Positions 9,701 through 17,836 of a DNA stretch of 64,000 bases are shown piece by piece. The DNA lies in assembly GCA_016291085.1 (NCBI GenBank), contig JAEEVW010000012.1, positions 25,724-89,723 of the forward strand, read 5' to 3'. How positions within the stretch are numbered: the first letter of the stretch is position 1; each line of letters starts with the position of its first letter. The notes under the pieces are model-generated. The model was not told the origin of the DNA, made no database searches, and saw only the letters and a program-made list of their open reading frames with translations. Made by a program: the position numbers and the translations under genes. Source of the stretch: Prevotella sp. GTDB lineage: Bacteria; Bacteroidota; Bacteroidia; Bacteroidales; Bacteroidaceae.

Positions 9701-10421
9701 CGTGGGCCTCGGCATTCTCCTGGTCTACGAAGTGGGCATCGTTGGTACAAACCAATTTGATGCCATATTCGTGTGCCAGCTTGATAAGCACTTGGTTGAC
9801 GGGTTCCTGTTCCTTGAAGGTCTCGCGGTTGGCACGGATGGTGGGGTCTTTCACCTCGTGGCGCATCAGTTCCAGATAGTAGTCGTCGCCAAATACGCGA
9901 CGATACCACTCAATGGCCTCGCGGGCCCCAGCCATATCGCCGCTTGCAATCTTCCTGGGAACCTCACCTGCCAGACATGCCGAACAGACGATGAGTCCTT
10001 CATGGTATTTCTCCAGGTCCTCGCGGTCGGTACGCGGACGCATATAGAAACCGTCCACCCATGAACGGCTCACCAGTTTGATGAGGTTCTTGTATCCCTG
10101 GTAGTTCTTGGCCAGCACAATGAGGTGATAGCCACTTTGGTGCTTTTTATCGTCCTTTAGTAACTTGGAACCATAGCGCGACACATACATCTCGCAACCG
10201 AAGATGGGTTTGAAAGGCTCGAGCCCTTCTTTCTTGCGGCTTTTATTGATACCACCAACATAATCGTGGAATTCCTTGATGCCAAACATGTCACCGTGAT
10301 CGGTAATCGCCATGCCTCGCATGCCGTTGCCTATGGCTTTGTCAACCAGGCGCTTAATGCTTGACTGACCATCCAGGATAGAGTAGTATGTATGTACGTG
10401 CAAATGTATGAAATCTTCCAT
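6711..10421 (-). CDS. dnaE: DNA polymerase III subunit alpha
   Basis: The replicative polymerase of the chromosome, 1236 residues. Domains in order: N-terminal PHP domain (FIHLHVHTYYSILDGQ), polymerase palm with catalytic acidic motif PDIDTDFDDDGRGR, finger and thumb regions (GTFQFESNGMQKYLR, YQEQVMLLSRQLADFTRGE), a helix-hairpin-helix region, and the OB fold near residues 1030-1110 (VTIGGIVTGIRTRFDKRNNPCGF). The order and length match ordinary DnaE rather than PolC or DnaE2. It has its own promoter on the minus strand, back to back with the psd promoter. No intein or frameshift is seen. Confidence 0.97.
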   Translation of the reverse strand: MEDFIHLHVHTYYSILDGQSSIKRLVDKAIGNGMRGMAITDHGDMFGIKEFHDYVGGINKSRKKEGLEPFKPIFGCEMYVSRYGSKLLKDDKKHQSGYHLIVLAKNYQGYKNLIKLVSRSWVDGFYMRPRTDREDLEKYHEGLIVCSACLAGEVPRKIASGDMAGAREAIEWYRRVFGDDYYLELMRHEVKDPTIRANRETFKEQEPVNQVLIKLAHEYGIKLVCTNDAHFVDQENAEAHDHLLCLATSKDLDDPTRMLYSKQEWFKTREEMNEVFSDVPEALSNTLEILDKVEIYSIDHDPIMPFFPIPEEFGTEDQWRQKFTEEDLFKEFTSDENGENQLPREEGEKKIKKLGGFEKLYRIKFEADYLAKLAYEGAHRIYGEELSKEVDDRIRFELHIMKTMGFPGYFLIVQDFINSARDQLGVMVGPGRGSAAGSVVAYCLGITKIDPLKYDLLFERFLNPDRISLPDIDTDFDDDGRGRVLKWVEDKYGHENCAHIITYATMATKNSIKDVARVEKVPLGITNALCKAIPDRLPDGMKMNLPNAIKCTPELREAEASSDPALRNTIKYAKMLEGTVRGTGIHACGFIICRDPISEWVPVSTADDPDFKDTKTNCTQYDGHVIESTGLIKMDFLGLKTLSEMKECCAVIKQTRGIDVDLDTIPIDDPKTFELYQQGRTIGTFQFESNGMQKYLRELHPTVFEDLIAMNALYRPGPMDYIPDFIKRKNGLEPITYPIPCMEKYLKDTYGITVYQEQVMLLSRQLADFTRGESDALRKAMGKKKKDIVDAMKPKFIEGGKRNGHDEAILEKIWTDWEKFASYAFNKSHAACYSWVAYQTAYLKANYPAEFMAAIMSRRRDQITEITKLMDECKQMGIATLGPDVNESYQKFGVNHHGEIRFGLAAIKGMGDNVAQSIIDEREKNGPYKDIFDFVQRINFNQVNRKAFEALALSGGFDSFGIRREDFFVQNNKGETFIDTIMRFGQNYQAEKQQAQNSLFGDFGAVEIQTPAIPKSDIRWSDIERLNKERELVGIYLSAHPLDEYKIVLDNLCNTRCDELADVNSLKDREDVTIGGIVTGIRTRFDKRNNPCGFVTLEDFNGSGELALFGEDWGRWSGMFTEGASVYVTAKVQPRFQYSDLMQLKVQNIEYLQTIKEKAIDKITISLTTDLLNDEIVMELNELLTSSPGKTQLYFLLHDSSGKKHVLLRSETKTIDVRNSLIQYIEKTDALSYKIN

Positions 10422-10451
10422 AAAATGTGCTGTTTTCTCGTTTTTGAGGCG

Positions 10452-10483
10452 TAAAGATACGCCAAAAAGCTGAGATTACCAAA
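10452..10483 (-). promoter_or_regulatory. dnaE promoter
   Basis: On the minus strand TTTG, exactly 20 bases, then TATCTTTA, close to the Bacteroidales -33/-7 consensus TTTG-N19-21-TAnnTTTG. The transcript would begin about 20 bases before the dnaE start. Confidence 0.6.
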
Positions 10484-10499
10484 AGAATAACGTGAAAAA

Positions 10500-10531
10500 T
10501 TTGTAAGATTAATAAAAAAGGTGTACCTTTG
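10500..10531 (+). promoter_or_regulatory. psd operon promoter
   Basis: TTTG at 10500-10503, 20 bases, then TACCTTTG at 10524-10531: a full match to the Bacteroidales housekeeping promoter, 33 bases before the psd start. Confidence 0.8.
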
Positions 10532-10564
10532 CATGACGATAGATAAAAACTACGAAGCTAACTC

Positions 10565-11254
10565 ATGGGAGCAAGAATAAAGAAACTGAAGAAAATTCGT
10601 ATACATCGTGAGGGTACCAACGAGTTGTTGTTGAGTGCTCTTGTCATTATTGCTATTACCCTTGGACTGCATTATCTCTTTGGTAATATATGGGCCGTTC
10701 TCCCCTTTACCCTCATCTTGACGGCAGCCTGGCTGATGGCCCTGAACTTCTACCGTTGTCCGATTCGCTACTTCAATGGCGATACGGATAAACTGGTCGT
10801 GGCTCCTGCTGACGGTAAGATTGTGGTGGTCGAGGAAGCCGAGGAGAATGACTATTTCCACGACAAGCGCCTCATGATCTCGATCTTCATGAGTCCTCTG
10901 AACGTTCATGCCAACTGGTTTCCTGTTGATGGCAAGGTGAAGTTCGTCAAGCATTTCAACGGCAACTATCACAAGGCGTGGCTTCCCAAAGCCAGCGAGG
11001 AGAACGAGCATGCTGACATCATGATTGAGACGCCTGACGGTCAGGAAGTGCTGGTGCGTCAGATTGCCGGTGCTCTGGCCCGTCGTATCGTTACCTACGC
11101 CAAGGAAGGTGAGGAGTGCTACATTGACGAACACCTGGGATTCATCAAGCTGGGTTCGCGTGTGGATGTCTTTCTCCCGTTGACGTCAAAGGCTTGTGTC
11201 ACGATGGACCAGCCGACGACGGGCGATCAAACGGTGATAGCCAAACTACAATAA
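10565..11254 (+). CDS. psd: phosphatidylserine decarboxylase (proenzyme)
   Basis: Converts phosphatidylserine to phosphatidylethanolamine at the inner membrane. Two membrane helices near residues 22-60 anchor it; the catalytic part carries [28 protein letters not shown] and the self-cleavage site [15 protein letters not shown], where the Gly-Ser bond yields the pyruvoyl group. The 229-residue length matches the short PSD type common in Bacteroidetes. Followed by pssA after nine bases, so the two consecutive steps of PE synthesis are co-expressed. Confidence 0.95.
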   Translation: MGARIKKLKKIRIHREGTNELLLSALVIIAITLGLHYLFGNIWAVLPFTLILTAAWLMALNFYRCPIRYFNGDTDKLVVAPADGKIVVVEEAEENDYFHDKRLMISIFMSPLNVHANWFPVDGKVKFVKHFNGNYHKAWLPKASEENEHADIMIETPDGQEVLVRQIAGALARRIVTYAKEGEECYIDEHLGFIKLGSRVDVFLPLTSKACVTMDQPTTGDQTVIAKLQ

Positions 11255-11263
11255 TAACGTTCA

Positions 11264-11956
11264 ATGTTCAAAGCGAAAAAGCATATCCCCAATACGATTA
11301 CCTGTCTGAATCTGATTTCAGGCTGCATAGCGACTTATTATGCTTTTGAGTCTGATTTTGGGATGGCCCTGCTATTCATTGTAATTGGTGCGGTGTTCGA
11401 TTTCTTTGATGGCATGGTGGCACGACTGCTCCATGTCTCTTCACCTATCGGAAAGGAACTCGACTCGCTGGCTGACGATATTACCTTTGGCTTTGCCCCA
11501 TCAGCGATAGTGTTCAGTTTCCTATGCTCTTTCCATATCCATTTCCCCTTGATTCCTTTCGTGGCATTTGTCATGGCAGCATTTTCAGCCCTGCGACTGG
11601 CGAAATTCAATCTGGACGAGCGTCAGGCTATGGGATTCATCGGACTACCGACGCCTGCAAACGCCTTGTTTTGGGGTTCATTGATTGTGGGAGGTGGCGA
11701 TTGGATCAGCAGCCTGCCTTATGCCGTATGGATGATCTTGGCGATGGTGCTGTTTTCCAGCTACTTGTTGGTGGCCGAAATTCCCATGTTTGCCCTGAAA
11801 TTCAAGACGTGGGGCTGGAAGGGTAATGAAATCAAATACGTTTTCCTTGCAACCTGTATCCCTTTGCTCATTGTGATGGGTGTCAGTGGTCTGGCAGCTA
11901 TCATTGCCTGGTATGTGGTGCTTTCCGTAGTCAATAATTCGGAAAAAAAGAAATAA
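11264..11956 (+). CDS. pssA: CDP-diacylglycerol--serine O-phosphatidyltransferase
   Basis: Makes phosphatidylserine from CDP-diacylglycerol and serine, the substrate of the upstream Psd. The CDP-alcohol phosphotransferase motif is clear: DFFDGMVARLLHVSSPIGKELDSLAD, with the spaced aspartates D-G-x2-A-R-x8-G-x3-D-x3-D. The 230 residues contain several membrane helices, as expected for this integral membrane enzyme. The start lies nine bases after the psd stop, indicating one operon. Confidence 0.95.
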   Translation: MFKAKKHIPNTITCLNLISGCIATYYAFESDFGMALLFIVIGAVFDFFDGMVARLLHVSSPIGKELDSLADDITFGFAPSAIVFSFLCSFHIHFPLIPFVAFVMAAFSALRLAKFNLDERQAMGFIGLPTPANALFWGSLIVGGGDWISSLPYAVWMILAMVLFSSYLLVAEIPMFALKFKTWGWKGNEIKYVFLATCIPLLIVMGVSGLAAIIAWYVVLSVVNNSEKKK

Positions 11957-11974
11957 TAACTAACCCTAAAGCTT

Positions 11975-12364
11975 ATGGCAATCCTTTTATTTATCTTCTT
12001 CCTCATTGTTTTTATCCTGATGTTAGTCGGTGGTAGCATCCTGAAAAAACTCAAGGATGCCAAAAAGGCTGTGGAGGAGGCCGCGGACCTGAGGGAACAA
12101 CGCCTGCGCAACGAGACAGGCCGTCAGCGTCAGCAGTACAGCCAGCGTGCTCAGGGTTCTCAGAATACTCAGAGTACTCAGAATAGTCAGAATACTCAGA
12201 ATAATCAGAATACCCAGGGTTATCAGAATGCTGAATACGAAAACGCCCGTCGCACGGAGACTGCAACGGGCGAGACGGTTATTGATCATCATCACCAGAA
12301 TCGCGAAAACAAGAAGATTTTCGACGATGAGGAGGGTGAATACGTCGAGTTCGAGGAGGCGTGA
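11975..12364 (+). CDS. DUF4834-like small membrane protein with Asn/Gln-rich repeat linker
   Basis: A 129-residue protein with one N-terminal membrane helix (AILLFIFFLIVFILMLVGGS), a short charged amphipathic stretch, then a low-complexity SQNTQSTQNSQNTQNNQNTQ linker and an acidic tail ending DDEEGEYVEFEEA. Proteins of this shape after pssA in Bacteroidales are placed in DUF4834; no function is known. The linker is encoded by a 9-base tandem array, so its length is likely variable. The ORF ends at a hairpin shared with the convergent pyrH. Confidence 0.65.
   Translation: MAILLFIFFLIVFILMLVGGSILKKLKDAKKAVEEAADLREQRLRNETGRQRQQYSQRAQGSQNTQSTQNSQNTQNNQNTQGYQNAEYENARRTETATGETVIDHHHQNRENKKIFDDEEGEYVEFEEA
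12147..12232 (+). repeat. 9-bp tandem array (CAGAATACT) inside the DUF4834-like gene
   Basis: About nine imperfect copies of CAGAATACT (variants CAGAGTACT, CAGAATAGT, CAGAATAAT, CAGAATACC, CAGGGTTAT). The unit keeps frame and encodes S/T-Q-N triplets. A candidate for length variation between strains. Confidence 0.8.
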
Positions 12365-12365
12365 T

Positions 12366-12389
12366 AATTAAGCCATTCACGGCTTAATT
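12366..12389. terminator. bidirectional hairpin between the DUF4834-like gene and pyrH
   Basis: AATTAAGCC-ATTCAC-GGCTTAATT forms a nine-pair stem with A/T-rich flanks on both strands, directly between two convergent stop codons. Confidence 0.65.
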
Positions 12390-13094
12390 GTGCACCAACG
12401 TGCCAATTTCCTCACCATCCATTACCTTTTTCAGGTTTCCAACTACGTCCATATTGAACACGTAGATGGGCAGGTTGTTGTCCTGACACATGCAGATAGC
12501 GGTCAGGTCCATGACCTTCAGGCCTCGTGCGAGCACCTCTTTGTAAGTAATCGCGTCGAACTTTGTGGCCGTTGGGTCTTTCTCTGGGTCAGCGGTATAG
12601 ACACCGTCCACGCGAGTGCCCTTCAGCATGACGTCGGCCTCGATCTCGATACCACGCAGGCTGGAGCCAGTATCAGTGGTAAAGTAGGGTGAACCGGTTC
12701 CTGCCGAGAAGATGCAGACATACCCCTGCTCCATAGCCTCGATAGCTTTCCACTTGGTGTAGAACTCGCCGATAGGCTCCATACGGATAGCCGTCAGCAC
12801 CTTGTTTTTTACGCCTACTGCACCCAGTGCCGAGCTGAGTGCCAGCGAGTTAATCACCGTAGCGCACATGCCCATCTGGTCGCCCTTGACACGGTCGAAG
12901 CCTTTCTGGCTTCCACTCAGTCCGCGGAAGATGTTTCCGCCACCGATGACGATACCAATCTGTACACCCATCTCGCTTACTTCCTTAATCTGGCGTGCAT
13001 AGTCGCTCAGACGCTCAGGGTCGATGCCGTAGCCCTGCTTTCCCATCAGACTCTCACCCGAGAGCTTCAGAAGGATTCTCTTAAATCTTGCCAT
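12384..13094 (-). CDS. pyrH: UMP kinase
   Basis: Phosphorylates UMP to UDP in pyrimidine nucleotide synthesis. The 236-residue protein from the ATG at 13094 begins ARFKRILLKLSGESLMG, and carries GIVIGGGNIFRG, the GTGSPYFTTDTGSSLRGIEI nucleotide segment and the VDGVYTADPEKDPTA motif, all typical of bacterial UMP kinases. The frame stays open another 27 codons upstream, but that part is translated repeat sequence, so the internal ATG is chosen. birA lies 50 bases upstream on the same strand. Confidence 0.95.
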   Translation of the reverse strand: MARFKRILLKLSGESLMGKQGYGIDPERLSDYARQIKEVSEMGVQIGIVIGGGNIFRGLSGSQKGFDRVKGDQMGMCATVINSLALSSALGAVGVKNKVLTAIRMEPIGEFYTKWKAIEAMEQGYVCIFSAGTGSPYFTTDTGSSLRGIEIEADVMLKGTRVDGVYTADPEKDPTATKFDAITYKEVLARGLKVMDLTAICMCQDNNLPIYVFNMDVVGNLKKVMDGEEIGTLVHN

Positions 13095-13103
13095 AATCTT
13101 TTT

Positions 13104-13147
13104 TTTCGTTATTACGTTATTACGATATATCGTTATTTCGTTATTAT
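13104..13147 (-). repeat. CGTTATTA tandem array between birA and pyrH
   Basis: Units CGTTATTACGTTATTACG, then CGATATATCGTTATTTCGTT, fill the gap and touch the birA stop codon. The same family fills the DUF5606/coaE gap at 25017-25061. Confidence 0.7.
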
Positions 13148-13893
13148 GTGATGAATTGAACCTCCTTGAAGGCATAGCACCTGTCGTGCCCGTTGTCGTC
13201 GCGGAGCAACAAGTGCCCGTCGTCCTCTACGTTGACCATCTCAGCCATAAAGGCTCCGTCCTTGTCGACATAGGGGTGGAAACCTTTGCGGCGATAGAGC
13301 ATGGAGCAATACTGTGCTTTGATGTCCTGGTACAGATAATGCTCCAGACAGCGCAAGATGTCTTTCAACAGCTGCTCGCGGTCTGTCTCCTGACCAGCTA
13401 TCTGCCACAGGGAAACGGGATTTGGCGCATTGCTGTGGAACGTGCGCTGGTTCACGTTGAGTCCCACGCCAATGATGCTGTCCTTGATGGTGTTGCCCTT
13501 CAGGGTGTTCTCTATCAGCATACCACATATTTTTCCGTTGCGCCAATAGATATCGTTGGGCCACTTGATGCTCAGGTCACCAATGTACTGTCCCAATGCC
13601 TCGCAAATGGCCAGCGATACAGCCATCGAGATGTGGAATTGTTGGCTGGCAGCAATCTGTGTAGGGTGAATCAGTATCGAGAACGTCAGGTTCTTGCCCC
13701 GTTCCGACTCCCATGTGTTCGTGCCGCAGCCTTTTCCCGCAGTCTGGTAATCCACCCAGACGACTGGATCACGGGGACGGTTCTCCTGATCACAGTCGCT
13801 AAGCGATGACAGATCAGGAGAACCGTCCCCATGATCCTTCAGCCAACGGTTGGTAGAGTCCGTCTCGTCAATATGTATGATTTTCCATTCCAC
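13144..13893 (-). CDS. birA: biotin--[acetyl-CoA-carboxylase] ligase, with an in-frame REP insertion
   Basis: Attaches biotin to biotin carboxyl carrier proteins. It lacks the N-terminal DNA-binding domain of E. coli BirA, so it is the ligase-only type. Hallmarks: IIHIDETDSTNRWL, QTAGKGCGTNTWESERGKNL, SIKWPNDIYWRNGKICGMLIE. The start is a GTG at 13893; no upstream ATG fits. Residues about 20-45 (GDGSPDLSSLSDCDQENRPR and flanks) have no counterpart that I know of in the family and are encoded by a 72-base palindromic element (13766-13837), placed in the loop between the first helix and the VDYQTAGKG strand. The frame is kept, so the enzyme is probably active. Confidence 0.93.
   Translation of the reverse strand: MEWKIIHIDETDSTNRWLKDHGDGSPDLSSLSDCDQENRPRDPVVWVDYQTAGKGCGTNTWESERGKNLTFSILIHPTQIAASQQFHISMAVSLAICEALGQYIGDLSIKWPNDIYWRNGKICGMLIENTLKGNTIKDSIIGVGLNVNQRTFHSNAPNPVSLWQIAGQETDREQLLKDILRCLEHYLYQDIKAQYCSMLYRRKGFHPYVDKDGAFMAEMVNVEDDGHLLLRDDNGHDRCYAFKEVQFIT
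13766..13837. repeat. REP-like palindromic element inserted in frame in birA
   Basis: Two 26-base arms (13766-13791 and 13812-13837) are inverted copies with one mismatch and contain GGGGACGGTTCT, the core seen in the REP cluster at 58.6-59.3 kb as GGGGTCGGTTCT. The 20-base loop holds a smaller hairpin TCGCT-A-AGCGA. Total 72 bases, 24 codons, no stop in the coding frame. Confidence 0.88.
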
Positions 13894-13896
13894 TTT

Positions 13897-13928
13897 GCAA
13901 AAGTACGAAAAATTTTTCGTACTTTTGC
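13897..13928. promoter_or_regulatory. perfect 32-bp palindrome carrying divergent birA and tadA -7 boxes
   Basis: A 16-base half GCAAAAGTACGAAAAA is followed by its exact complement. Each half holds a TACTTTTG -7 box, one per strand (13920-13927 plus, 13898-13905 minus). The tadA ATG is 4 bases beyond its box and the birA GTG 4 bases beyond the other, so both mRNAs should be leaderless or nearly so. The -33 elements are weak. Confidence 0.7.
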
Positions 13929-13931
13929 ATC

Positions 13932-14375
13932 ATGGAAGAAAAAAATAAAGATGTCCTGTATATGCGGAAGGCCTTGCAGGAGGCTGAGGCCGCTATGGCT
14001 GAGGGTGAGATACCCATTGGTGCTGTGGTGGTGTGTCAAGACCATGTGATAGCGCGAGCCCATAACCTGACGGAAACGCTGCACGACGTGACGGCCCATG
14101 CCGAGATGCAGGCTATTACGCAGGCTGCCAATGAGTTAGGCGGAAAGTATTTGACGGACTGTACGCTCTACGTTACCGTAGAACCCTGTGTGATGTGTGC
14201 AGGGGCTCTGGGCTGGAGTCAGATTCCTCGCGTGGTATATGGTTGTCGTGATGAGAAACGCGGTTATTCCGACCTTGCACCCCATGCCTTGCACCCCAAG
14301 TGTAGCGTCATAGGGGGCGTTCTTGAAGACGAATGTCGCCAGTTGATGCAGGATTTCTTCAAGAACAAGCGATAA
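13932..14375 (+). CDS. tadA: tRNA-specific adenosine deaminase (A34 to inosine)
   Basis: Deaminates the wobble adenosine of tRNA-Arg(ACG). The cytidine/deoxycytidylate deaminase zinc site is complete: HAEMQAI with the catalytic glutamate, and PCVMCAGAL with both zinc cysteines. The 147-residue length is normal. A guanine deaminase or related nucleoside deaminase is a less likely alternative. It is divergent from birA and shares its palindromic promoter; the ATG lies within a few bases of the predicted transcription start. Confidence 0.9.
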   Translation: MEEKNKDVLYMRKALQEAEAAMAEGEIPIGAVVVCQDHVIARAHNLTETLHDVTAHAEMQAITQAANELGGKYLTDCTLYVTVEPCVMCAGALGWSQIPRVVYGCRDEKRGYSDLAPHALHPKCSVIGGVLEDECRQLMQDFFKNKR

Positions 14376-14495
14376 AAGGCGGCACTTATCCTTAATAAAG
14401 TACAACCATAATGCATGAAAAACGCATAAAAAGGCACCAATGTGGCTGATTTTCGTTAACTTTTCGTGCCAAAATGTGTATTTTTTATAATTTTA

Positions 14496-14527
14496 TTTGT
14501 TTTTTAGAAACTTATATATTATCTTTG
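14496..14527 (+). promoter_or_regulatory. susC operon promoter
   Basis: TTTG at 14496-14499, 20 bases, TATCTTTG at 14520-14527. A leader of about 100 bases follows, with a small stem (ATGTAC-AC-GTACAT, 14580-14593). The rest of the 14376-14635 gap shows nothing else convincing. Confidence 0.75.
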
Positions 14528-14635
14528 CACGGTCTATTCTGTATAAATGGGACAGGAACGGGCATACTTCTATATGATAATGTACACGTACATATTTTAT
14601 AAATAGTATTAATATAAACAAAACGAGAGAGATTT

Positions 14636-17600
14636 ATGAAACAAAGATTAACAATGATTCTGGTCAGTCTGTTCCTGATGGTAGGAGTGGCTCTGGCCCA
14701 GACTAAGGTTAACGGTACCGTTACCTCTCAGGAGGATGGACAGCCCGTCATCGGTGCTTCCGTTCTCGTAGTGGGAACTCAGGTTGGTACTGTTACAGAT
14801 GCTAATGGTAAGTTCTCGCTGACATGTCCTGCCGGCAAGAACACGCTGCGCATTACTTACATTGGTATGGAACCCATCGAGGTGAGTGCCCGTCCTAACA
14901 TGCGCATTGTGCTGACAAGCGATCAGACAGCCCTCGATGAAGTGATTGTTGTGGCCTATGGTACGGCAAAGAAGTCTTCGTTCACTGGTTCTGCTGAGAG
15001 CGTAGGCGGTGAGAAGATTGAACTTCGTCCTATCTCCAACGTTGCTAAGGGTCTTGAAGGCCAGGTCAGCGGTGTGCAGATGACTTCTGCCAGCGGTCAG
15101 CCTGGTTCTGATCCCGCTGTTCGTATTCGTGGTTATGGTTCTATCAATGCTTCTTCTGCTCCTTTGTATGTGGTCGACGGCGTTCCTTACGATGGTGCTT
15201 TGAGCTCTATCAACCCCAGCGATATCGAGTCGATGACTGTGCTGAAGGATGCTTCTGCAGGTGCTCTGTATGGTGCCCGTGGTGCCAACGGTGTTATCAT
15301 GATTACCACCAAGAAGGGTAAGGAAGGTAAGACTCAGGTTACCTGGCGTTCGACCATTGGCTGGTCAAGCCGTGCTCTGCCTCGCTATGATCTTGTAGGC
15401 CAGAAGGATTTCGTTCAGCTGACTTATGAGGGACTTCGTAATGAGGCTATCTTCAGCAACGGTATGAGTTGGGCAGAAGGTGAGGCTTATGCCCGCAGCC
15501 AGATGGGTGCAAACCTTGGTGGTGAGTACTACAACCCGTTCAAGAACTATACTTGGGATCAGATTATCGATCCTTCTACTGGTCAGGTTCGTGCTGACGC
15601 TCAGGCTGCATGGAACGAGGATTGGCTCGACGCTGTCAAGCGCGACAATGCTTTCCGTCATGAGCACCAGTTGAACATTAATGGTGGTACTGACAAGACA
15701 AAGTACATGCTGTCTCTGGGCTACCTGAACGAGGATGGTATCCTGAAGACTACAGGTTTCCAGCGTTATACCGCTCGTGTTAACGTAGACTCTAAGGTTA
15801 CTGACTGGTTCTCTATGAACTTGAGCACTAACTTGGCTCACTCAATTTCGAACTTCAGCGACTACGATGGCAGTTCAACATCTAACGTTTGGTATTCTGC
15901 TCAGTTCGTTTCACCTTTGTTCCCCATGTATGTGAAAGACCTGAATGGCCAGAACGTTCTCGACGAGAATGGCCAGCCTCAGCTCGACTACGGTGACAAC
16001 GCCGCTAAGCGTCCTGGTTCTTACAACGACTTCAACCCTCTGGGTGGCCTGGTAGACGATAAGGCTGAGAATAAGCGTGATGCTGCTGGTTTGCGTACAG
16101 GTATCGTATTTGGTACTGACAATGCAAATGCAGGATGGCTTCAGGGCATCAAGTTCGCTGTCAACTTCGGTATGGACTACAATAGCCGTTATCGCATGCG
16201 CTACATGAACATGCATCATGGTAACCAGGCTACTTCTGGTGGTCTGCTCCAGAAGTACAACTATCGTACTCAGAGCTACACCTTCAACCAGTTGCTGACT
16301 TGGAACCGCACGTTCGACAAGCACAATATTGATATCATGGCTGGTCACGAGTTCTATGCTTACAAGATGGAATATCTGACTGCTGGTAAGACAAACCTCG
16401 TTGAGGGTATCTACGAATTGGCACCTGCAGCTAACATGTACGAGGCTGACTCTTATACAGACAACTATCGCATTAACTCATGGTTGAGCCGTGTTAACTA
16501 CAACTACGACGATAAGTATTACTTCTCAGCTTCTCTGCGTGCTGACCAGTCTTCACGTTTCTACAAGGACAATTGGACAGGTACATTCTGGTCTGTTGGT
16601 GGTAACTGGCGTATCTCTAAGGAGAACTTCATGAAGGACATCAAGTGGATTGACAACCTCTCGCTTAAGGTTTCTTATGGTGAACAGGGTAATGATGACA
16701 TCCTGGATAGTGACGGTTATTCAAGCTACTATCTGTGGCAGGCACTCTATGCACTCGGATGGAACAATGGTAACAACATTGGTGCTGTGGTATCTACTCT
16801 GGAGACTAAAGACCTTTCTTGGGAGAAGAACAAGAACCTGAACATTGGTCTGGAAGGTACGTTGTTCAACAACTTGCTCCGCTTTAGCATTGAGTACTAC
16901 AACAAGAAGACCAGCGACATGCTGCTGGAATACCCGATGGCTCTTTCTACTGGTTTCTCTGGTTACAATGCCAACGTAGGTGATATGCGCAACAGGGGTC
17001 TTGAGGCAGAGTTGACCGTAGCTCCTTTCAGAAGAGGTGACTTCCGCTGGGATGTTACACTGATGGCTTCTACTGTCAGCAACAAGATTCTGAAGCTCAC
17101 CAATGAGTCTCCTGAGATTGTTAGCGGTGTCCGTGTCTATAAGGAGGGTTATCCCATCAGAACTTATTATGTTTCTAAGAGTGCTGGTGTCGATCCTGCT
17201 ACTGGTGCACAGCTCTACTGGGCATACGAGAAGGACGAAGAGGGCAACATGAAGCCTGGTACAGAGTATATTACTTCTGACTATAGTGTTGCTAATAACT
17301 GTAAGTACTATATGGACAGCCGTATTCCTGATCTCTATGGTAGCCTTTCTACCAACCTGAGCTATAAGGGACTCGACCTCTCAGTGCTGACAACATACTC
17401 TATTGGCGGTAAGGTCTATGACGGCCTGTATAGAGGTACGATGGAGGTACAATATGCTACTGACACTTGGAGCACTAACGCACTGCGCCGTTGGCAGAAG
17501 CCCGGTGACATCACCGATGTTCCTCGTATTGAGATTGGTGGCAGCTATGCAGTCACTGACCGCTATCTGATTGATGCTTCTTACTTTGCTATCAAGAACA

Positions 17601-17800
17601 TCACACTGGGTTACACGCTGCCGAAGGTTTGGATGAACAAGGCCGGCTTGAACAATGTCCGTGTGTTCGCATCTGTTGACAACTTGGCTCTTTGGACTCA
17701 CCTCGACGGTATGGATCCTCAGTACAACTTCTCAGGTGGTACGGATTATTCTTACGTTCCCAACAAGACTTGGACTGTCGGTCTCGAGGTTAAATTCTAA
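14636..17800 (+). CDS. SusC/RagA-family TonB-linked outer membrane receptor
   Basis: Outer-membrane transporter that imports a ligand delivered by its SusD partner, powered through TonB-ExbBD. Signal peptide MKQRLTMILVSLFLMVGVALAQ; carboxypeptidase-D-like regulatory domain (about 23-100, VNGTVTSQEDGQPVIGASVL); plug domain (about 115-225) with the SusC hallmark VRIRGYGSINASSAPLYVVDGVPYDG split over two strands; then a 22-strand barrel ending in VGLEVKF. 1054 residues is typical. susD follows after 36 bases. No glycan-degrading enzyme is next door, so the substrate could be a peptide or oligosaccharide and cannot be assigned. Confidence 0.95.
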   Translation: MKQRLTMILVSLFLMVGVALAQTKVNGTVTSQEDGQPVIGASVLVVGTQVGTVTDANGKFSLTCPAGKNTLRITYIGMEPIEVSARPNMRIVLTSDQTALDEVIVVAYGTAKKSSFTGSAESVGGEKIELRPISNVAKGLEGQVSGVQMTSASGQPGSDPAVRIRGYGSINASSAPLYVVDGVPYDGALSSINPSDIESMTVLKDASAGALYGARGANGVIMITTKKGKEGKTQVTWRSTIGWSSRALPRYDLVGQKDFVQLTYEGLRNEAIFSNGMSWAEGEAYARSQMGANLGGEYYNPFKNYTWDQIIDPSTGQVRADAQAAWNEDWLDAVKRDNAFRHEHQLNINGGTDKTKYMLSLGYLNEDGILKTTGFQRYTARVNVDSKVTDWFSMNLSTNLAHSISNFSDYDGSSTSNVWYSAQFVSPLFPMYVKDLNGQNVLDENGQPQLDYGDNAAKRPGSYNDFNPLGGLVDDKAENKRDAAGLRTGIVFGTDNANAGWLQGIKFAVNFGMDYNSRYRMRYMNMHHGNQATSGGLLQKYNYRTQSYTFNQLLTWNRTFDKHNIDIMAGHEFYAYKMEYLTAGKTNLVEGIYELAPAANMYEADSYTDNYRINSWLSRVNYNYDDKYYFSASLRADQSSRFYKDNWTGTFWSVGGNWRISKENFMKDIKWIDNLSLKVSYGEQGNDDILDSDGYSSYYLWQALYALGWNNGNNIGAVVSTLETKDLSWEKNKNLNIGLEGTLFNNLLRFSIEYYNKKTSDMLLEYPMALSTGFSGYNANVGDMRNRGLEAELTVAPFRRGDFRWDVTLMASTVSNKILKLTNESPEIVSGVRVYKEGYPIRTYYVSKSAGVDPATGAQLYWAYEKDEEGNMKPGTEYITSDYSVANNCKYYMDSRIPDLYGSLSTNLSYKGLDLSVLTTYSIGGKVYDGLYRGTMEVQYATDTWSTNALRRWQKPGDITDVPRIEIGGSYAVTDRYLIDASYFAIKNITLGYTLPKVWMNKAGLNNVRVFASVDNLALWTHLDGMDPQYNFSGGTDYSYVPNKTWTVGLEVKF

Positions 17801-17836
17801 TCAAGACATAGGAATCAATAATAAAGAAAAAAGAAT

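Noticed and set aside
13144..13893. BirA as repressor of the palindromic birA/tadA promoter
   Set aside because: This BirA lacks the N-terminal helix-turn-helix domain needed for DNA binding.
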